64,000 nucleotides of DNA from Prostheceraeus crozeri (taxonomy: Eukaryota > Platyhelminthes > Polycladida > Euryleptidae), in the NCBI GenBank assembly GCA_907163375.1, contig CAJQUW010003044.1, forward strand, positions 248,001 to 312,000. The letters run 5' to 3'. Below are positions 57,693-64,000 of this stretch, in pieces (positions within the stretch are counted from its first letter, which is position 1; each line of letters starts with the position of its first letter). The position numbers were made by a program, and so were the translations under genes. Under the pieces are notes generated by a model. It was given only the letters and a program-made list of their open reading frames with translations. It made no database searches and had not been told where the DNA came from.

Positions 57693-60640
57693 ATGCGTCG
57701 AACCCTCCTCCGCACACCATCGCTGCACCAAGGAGCTCCTATTCCTCTCCTGGACATCCGTTTCGACTCCACTCAATTTCCTAATTCATTTTTTACTCCA
57801 AGCCAACTAACGGGAGGATTCTCCTCTCCCCCGGTCCGTCGGCAACGCACCTCCAATACACGGCATATTGCTACTCTTCCAAGTCAACCTCGTCAACAAC
57901 GCCCGGCCTCCAACCTGGACATTTCCATCCCAGAGCAATATTTTTCTGTGACCAGGGCCCACTTTACCCTGATTAAGTGCGCGCACCACTCGGCCCATCT
58001 GCAGCACAAAGTTCCCAAGACGCTTCAAAGGCAAGCCCAAAACCTGGCCGGCCTCCTGAAGCCTGCCTTCAGCAATGACTCCTTTCGGCGTAAAGCTACT
58101 TGTGTCGCTGACTCCTGGCTTTCTCTGTCTCTGGAAGCCTTAAAGGATCACTACACCGCCCTCCAACAGTCTGCCATCGACACTATGCACTCTTCTCCCT
58201 TGCCTCCGGAGTTCCTTAATCGCTCAATTTCCGTGGCATCGAAGTGGGCTACACGTCAACTAGGGAAAAAGCTCGACGCCAACATCCTCTCAACGTCCCT
58301 CTCCGAGATCAGGAAGGCCCAATTACTTCAGCCTTCGTCCAACACGACCCTGATTGCACCAGTGCCCTCTACGCCTACTCAGCGAACTACTTTGGTTTCT
58401 ACGGCATCTCAAACCACCTCTAACTGCGATCTTTCTCAACCTGCTGCCACTCGTGACCGCACCAGTGCCTCCTTTCCTAATCCTGCCACTGCTACTCTTC
58501 CTCAGATCACTGATCCGCGACCTGAGGCAACGTCTATGGACTCCTCCAATCCTGCTCTTCCTGCAGCTCCCAGCCAGCCGACCGCTTCCCCACGACCTCA
58601 ACGACCAACCCGCAATCGCAAACGAGCCAGATCATCTTCGCCACCAGCCAGTCAGCAAATCGACCTCTTCGGCAACAGGTTAGCAACCCTGCCATCTCGC
58701 CGAGCTTCCTCCCTATCAAGAGAACCACCACCTGATTGGAAAGAAAATGTGATACTGGGAGATTTCAACCTCTCCAGTCTCCAAGACCCTTCCTTCACCG
58801 TCCTCGCTCACAATAATGGCCGCCTCTCTCATTTCAAGACTCTGTTATCGTCCATCTCAACTTCATTTCCGTCCGTCAAACGCTTCTTGATCTCCCTCAG
58901 CACCCTGGAGAAGAACAATTGTTTCATCTCAAACTCCACCAACCTCAAAAGTGTCCTTGGAGCCGCCCACAGAGTGTTTCCTTCAGCTAAACTTTTAGTT
59001 CAGCTGGCAGGGATTGACAGCAGCTTTAACCTGGACCAAGTACAGAACCTCCAAGCCTTGAACGCCTTTGTCATCAACAAATCGCCCTCCTCCAGCATCC
59101 ATGTTCCCACCGCAACCCACTTCAATCTCGTGAATGGTCACTGGAGCACTCAAACCCAAGAAGAGGCCTACTCCTCAATCAGGTCTTTTTTGTCCTAAAG
59201 CCGGGAACGCTTCAAGCCTCGGCCACAGCTAACTTTGTCTTCCTGGACTCTCATCTCCTCCCAAATGACAATACGTTCGATATTCTCAATCTCCCCGCCT
59301 CTTTTATTCCAACGCCGAGCCATATTTCTCATCAACTGATTCTCGATGCAGTTCGTGATTTCGTGAGAAAATTGCAATGGAACGCTGCTCTCCCCCTATC
59401 CAACCCGTCTATTCAACGCCTTGGCCCGCTCCCTTCAACACGTTGGCCACCTCCCAGTTTAGTGCCACCGAACACTCTGGCGCTCTCGCACAGGACCCTT
59501 GCAGCCACAAGCAGTTACCTATCGTCCCACGAATCCTGTTTCGCCTCTAGAAACCTCACTGAAGAAGGAACTAGTGAACTCCGCCGACTCCGCTCCGCCC
59601 CCAACACTACCATCAAACCAAGCGACAAAGGAGGCCGTTGGATTGTCATGCCTGCCACCCACTACCGCTCTGAGGCCCTCAGACAGCTCTCTAATACCGA
59701 TTTCTACGAGCCGGTCGATAGAGAGCCCTCCTCGATCGTGGCCCCGCGCTTACGTCAACTCGTTCGCCACCTTCACAACAACCACTTCATCAGCGCTAGG
59801 GAGAAACGGGTTCTCCTCCCCCCCCTGACCACCGATCCCGCAATTTCTACCTCCTACCAAAACTGCACAAATCCTCATGGCCTTCTCCTTACATGCCTCC
59901 AGGCCGTCCAATCGTCATGGATATTCACAGCCTCTCCAGACGCTGCAGCGACTTCACCAACTTGTTCCTGCTCCCCCTGTGTTCTCTACAATCAAGCTTT
60001 CTAAAAGATTCCAGCCACCTGATAGCCATTCTCCGTTCTCTCGCAGTAGAACAAGACACCATCCTCTTCACCATGGACGTGGCCTCACTCTATACGAATA
60101 TCCCAATCGACGAGGGGATTGCGGCAGTGGGCAGGGCATTCCTTGATCACCCTGAAGCGACCGCCCAGACCTCACAATCCTGTCCCTTCTGAAAACAATC
60201 CTCAACTCCAACTATTTCTCCTTCCAAGGTTCCACATGGCGCCAGAAGTCAGCGTTGCGATGGGCAATGCCTTCGGAGGAGCTTTCGCCAATATTTTCAT
60301 GGACTCCTGGGAACCGCTCCGCCCTCGCCTCCCACACCCTGCAACCGGTACTTTGGAAACGCTACCAGGACGACATCTTCGGTCTGTGGACTCATGGCGT
60401 GGACAGCCTGAAAGATTTCCACTTCTTCCTCAATTCTCATCACCCCAACATTTCTACTACCCTCAACTACGGCTCCTCGGTGAATTTTTTGGACCTAACC
60501 ATCGAAATAAATGGCAGCAGTCTCTCCTACCGCCTCCATTCTAAGGACACAGACACTCACCTGATCCTTCCTCCATCTTCCTGTCATCCTCCTCATACCT
60601 TCAAAGGCACTGACTGCACTACATCTCTCACTCTTATGCG
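57693..60640 (+). mobile_element. Penelope-like retroelement, decayed, with SGNH-like domain upstream of RT
   Basis: A first frame (57693-59198, 501 codons) is proline/serine-rich in the middle. It ends with a domain resembling SGNH hydrolases: NVILGDFNLSSL, FLISLSTLEKNN, VFPSAKLLVQLAGIDSSFNL. The reading shifts at a T6 run (59184-59189), and the RT follows. Markers are APNTTIKPSDKGGRWIVMPA, then after a C8 run (about 59815) LLPKLHKSSWP and PPGRPIVMDIHSLSRRCSDF, TMDVASLYTNIPIDEGIAAV, VAMGNAFGGAFANIFMDSWE, WKRYQDDIFGLW, SVNFLDLTIEING. These are the signature blocks of Penelope-type RTs. At least four frame breaks occur. The element is cut off at a G-rich run near 60645, and no GIY-YIG endonuclease is seen. 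Confidence 0.85.
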
Positions 60641-60702
60641 CACAAGGGGGGGGGGAGGGGACGCGAGAGGCAGCGAAGGGGGGCAGGGGGGGGGGCAGAC
60701 AG
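60641..60702. repeat. G-run cluster
   Basis: Runs of 6 to 11 consecutive G residues lie within about 60 bp on the plus strand, a strong candidate for G-quadruplex structure. The Penelope RT reading ends exactly here. Confidence 0.8.
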
Positions 60703-61900
60703 CACAGCTCTCTATGCGCCAGCTACATCAGTTCGTAGATCCTCGTCTGATTATCCTCAATCGTCGATCCGAAGGTCTAGCAGATGGGGAGCGGGCCTCG
60801 ATCTGCCGAGAGAGTCAAGCTACCAGCAGACTCAACTCTCCCGTGTCCTTCGTCTCACAGAGCACATGTGCCAGTCGATAATAGCTTCTGCCTGACCACG
60901 CTCATCAGTAGCCACAACGACGTTGCTGCAGATAAGTACATCTTAACTCGGCGCAGTAGTGTTCCTAGTTCAGAGAACGATATTAGACGATGTAACTTAA
61001 GTCAGTAAGCCTATGAACCTATTATACGATGCTTACTCACTTTCGAGAGAGACACCAGAATTCTCCTATCTATACTCGGTAGCAATGTATAAGTAAGTCT
61101 CTATCGACTTAGGCAGCGACTTCAAGGGCGCAGCATCCCGATACCTTTTTTAGCACAACGAATTGCTCATAGAGCGGACAGCGACGAACGAGCATAGGGC
61201 AAGGCGAGCTGCGGCGAGTTGTTTTGGGGGAGTAAGCGTTGTGGTACCGTGGAGAACGAAATGCTCGAGATGCATTGTCCGGGCCAGGTCCTGGCTAACC
61301 AACTCGACGGCACAGCGTGGAGCTCGACGTCGTGGAAACCGCGTTTTGTTATTAGATCGGATGTTGAGCTTGAGGGATGGTCAAGAAGGTCAGTCAGTGC
61401 GATAGCATTGTGGGCGAAGAGCTCACTCACGCTGGATCACAAGCGCACATTGCAATGTGAGCCAAAGATCCGCTACAATACGCTCGCCGTCTTTCTATGA
61501 CAAGCTTCCTGTCGGCCCCCTGGACTATCTGTCTTAGTGTGCGCGAAAATGTCCTGGTGTTGCGACGTTGATTCCGTAACATTTCCCTTCTTTCAAACAA
61601 CTTAAACACCGCTTATCGCCGTCTATGCCGCCGATCTCGATTCTCCACTTCAAACTTCTTGCGTGGCACTTTATTCTCGCGCTCCATCTACCCTTTCATT
61701 TAACACTCCTCGGCCCGCTACGATGACCAAAGCCGAGCATCAGAAAATACCTTGTCGTTTTCAAAAAGTGTCCAAGGATCTTGTGAGAGTCAATAATGCT
61801 TCCAAAAACCTCGATTGTTCGACACAGCTCTCTTAGCCTGATCAATCGGAGCTCGTCACGCATCTGAAAGAGGAGACCTAGACAGAACAAAGTGCGGTCT
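60703..61900. other. No gene recognised
   Basis: Sequence of more balanced composition with short open frames on both strands (for example 61163-61430). None resembles a known protein or shows splice sites in a sensible arrangement. Confidence 0.45.
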
Positions 61901-61949
61901 CTGCCGTTTTACTTACACAATCTAAAAGAAACCGACTATCCTTCATTTC

Positions 61950-63700
61950 CACTTCATCCTCTTCTAATACCATTGCTTTCGTCCAATTGGCAATTCAAAA
62001 TAGTCCGACATTCTCACATTCTCGACTTGATGAATATAACAGCCCTAAGTCGAACCACCGTAGTGAAAATTTTCGAAAAAATTTTTAGACAATATTTACT
62101 ACTCGAATAACATCTCTCCTTGAGAGAAGTGTGTTTTTTCACTCTGACTTCGAACAACTTATCGCGTCTTTGCGACATTCTTGGTCACGTTCCAGACTCG
62201 TTATGGAGGCCGGGAACGTTATTCTTCAACTTTCCCATAACGCCTCCACTCTCTATTCATTTGTCCCTTCACTCCCGCGCTTCCACTTTTTTGTGTGAGT
62301 GTCTTTATTCCTCCACCCACCGAAACTCTTCACCGACTCCCTTTTGACGACAAACACGACACTATGTGACTGTGCTCGGAGCTCATCTACTCACACTTTT
62401 TATCAAAAAAAAAACTTTTTATTTTCTATAAAAAATCCTAGAGATGTGGTCCAGAGACTCAACCTCGTATGAACTAATTTCCGAAAAAATTTTTCGACGA
62501 AATATTCAATCCTGAATACTTTCCTTGTATATACCCAGTTTTGTTTTCACATGACTTCTAACAACTTTCGGTCTCTTTCGATTCACTACTTTATCACGTA
62601 GTTGGTAGTCCAGTTTTTGGTTTGGTGGGTCATCCTTTTTTCACGACACTTCACGACGACCCAACTTTTGTACTAACCAAACACGATGGCATATTGTGTA
62701 CTCTGCTCTTTCCTATTCCAACTACTTTGGAGATCACATTCTTTTTCTCTTTTTTCATGAAAAAATCCTCAATGTCCGAGATCCATCCGTAGTGAAAATT
62801 GTCGAAAAAACATTTTTTTGGAACTGAATTTCAATCTATTACCCTTGATCACACAGTTACCGTTTCACATGAATTCTGACATCTCTTGGTTGACTATTTC
62901 GAGGAACCTAATGTATCTTCCCTTGAGCGTTGGGGGGTTGTTGGTCCGGGACCGCCTTATTTCACCGAAACTCCTACTGACCCCCAACTTTGACGACTAA
63001 CAAGATCGGGCTATTTAGGAGTCTCGACTCAATCCTACATTTGAAAATTTGTCTTCTTTTTATTTCATGAAACAAATCCCTAATGTCGAACCAAAACGAG
63101 AGTACTCGAAATTTCTCATTCACTAATCTTTTCGGCACGTCACATTCACCTGACAATCCTTGATAAGTATCACTTTTTTCACATATTCTGAACTCCTACT
63201 GTGAGAGGCGTGCACCAATTCTGTCAGTTTCAGTCTTAGTGCGGCGGGGGGGGGCCGGGTTTGTTCACCGAAACCTCACAACTTTCATACCCACATTCTC
63301 ACCGATCCTCCCAAAACTTTTACTCGACGACAAACCACCGATGGGATGGTTCGCCTCAATGAGATACTGGAGTCTTGCTACGTTCGAGCTAGTTCCACCT
63401 CCATTACCAACATTTTTTGATCGCGACTAAATTTTTTTTTTTTTTTCTCCTTTCATCTCAACAAATCCACTCCTAAGATGATCCAGAGACACTCGTAAGT
63501 GTTATACAATGATGAGATTCACTACCAATCTTCTCTGTCGCGATGATTATCTCACATTTCCAAAATCTTTTTTTTGATACTTCTTTCCCACACCCTTCAA
63601 TTTCAACTCTGTCTCTATCCTTTTCAATCACTGAAAGTTTGTCCTATCTCACATCTCACTTCTTGCATCTCTGACACCAACTTTGGTCTTCTCGACCAAA
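61950..63700. repeat. Diverged tandem array of roughly 310-400-bp units
   Basis: Related blocks recur near 62040, 62440, 62765, 63075 and 63465. Examples are TAGTGAAAATTTTCGAAAAA, then TCCTAGAGATG / TCCTCAATGTC / TCCCTAATGTC followed by a purine-rich turn, and a CACCGAAACTC-type block further on. Similarity is low to moderate, so this is an old satellite-like array or a degenerate pyrimidine-rich repeat. Confidence 0.45.
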
Positions 63701-63718
63701 TTTAGTCTCAGTTGAGGA

Positions 63719-63960
63719 CCGCGTCCGTTGGGGATGTGGGGTTCCGCCTGGTGGTCCCGGGTGGGGGTTTCGGGGGGGGGGTGCAGGTTTTTTTTTTTCT
63801 TTTCTTTTTTCCTTTCTCTTTTTTCCCTTATTTTCTTTTCTTCTTTTTTTTCTTATTTCTCTTTTTTTTTTTTTTCTCTATTTTCTTTCTTTTTTTTTTC
63901 TTTTTTTTCCATCTTTTTATTTCTCATTCTATTCTCATCCTCTCTTCTGTTTCTACACGT
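63719..63960. repeat. G-rich cluster followed by long polypyrimidine tract
   Basis: Several G runs (63730-63785) are followed by about 170 bp of almost pure T and C on the plus strand. Such a purine/pyrimidine asymmetry could form triplex or quadruplex DNA. It continues to near the window end. Confidence 0.9.
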
Positions 63961-64000
63961 TACCTTCATTCCTTTGTTTCCCCTCGCTCTTTCACTCTAC

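Noticed and set aside
57429..57810. Genes on both strands around 57.4-57.8 kb
   Set aside because: Overlapping frames over CT-rich sequence without family resemblance.

Overview
The window is nuclear DNA from an animal, most likely a marine invertebrate. It carries spliced, conserved animal genes (the last two exons of a Wnt ligand and six exons of the mitochondrial complex I assembly factor NDUFAF7), long introns, tRNA-derived SINE copies and several kinds of retroelement. I cannot fix the phylum from sequence alone.

Layout. (1) 1-14.8 kb: one exon of a 2-oxoglutarate/Fe(II) oxygenase gene on the minus strand (502-1192), then NDUFAF7 exons on the plus strand (2821-12788). Two degraded LINEs (3.67-5.18 kb and 8.08-9.29 kb) and a small inverted-repeat element sit in its introns. 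(2) 14843-34260: a whole Polinton/Maverick, a virus-like DNA transposon of 19,418 bp. It is bounded by a GACATA target-site duplication and near-identical terminal inverted repeats of about 440 bp that begin AG and end CT. (3) 34.3-47.2 kb: the 3' end of a Wnt4-like gene on the minus strand, with introns. (4) 47-64 kb: a transposon-rich tract with a decayed Tc1 element, a pogo/Tigger-like non-autonomous element, SINEs, two LINE fragments, a Penelope-like element and a diverged satellite-like array ending in polypyrimidine.

The Polinton is the centre of interest. It has protein-primed family B DNA polymerase, retroviral-type integrase, adenain-like protease, packaging ATPase, double-jelly-roll major capsid and single-jelly-roll minor capsid genes. 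It also has a phospholipase A2-like domain reading straight into the integrase, a coiled-coil protein with a fibre-like start, two small virion-type proteins with hydrophobic segments, a zinc-finger ORF and an unrecognised 450-residue protein. Together these make a virion-forming kit (replicate, package, assemble, mature, integrate). In this copy the polymerase, ATPase, integrase and major capsid frames are broken, while the minor capsid, protease and several small genes are open.

The most unusual signal is a family of GC-rich mini-palindromes, mostly stems of 4-6 bp around a 3-nt loop and often in pairs. They occur at a dozen or so places in this AT-rich element, repeatedly inside reading frames, where they add short peptide tags or supply the stop codon. 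One 36-bp unit occurs twice in opposite orientation (35 of 36 matching), once at the end of a virion-type gene and once inside the polymerase gene.
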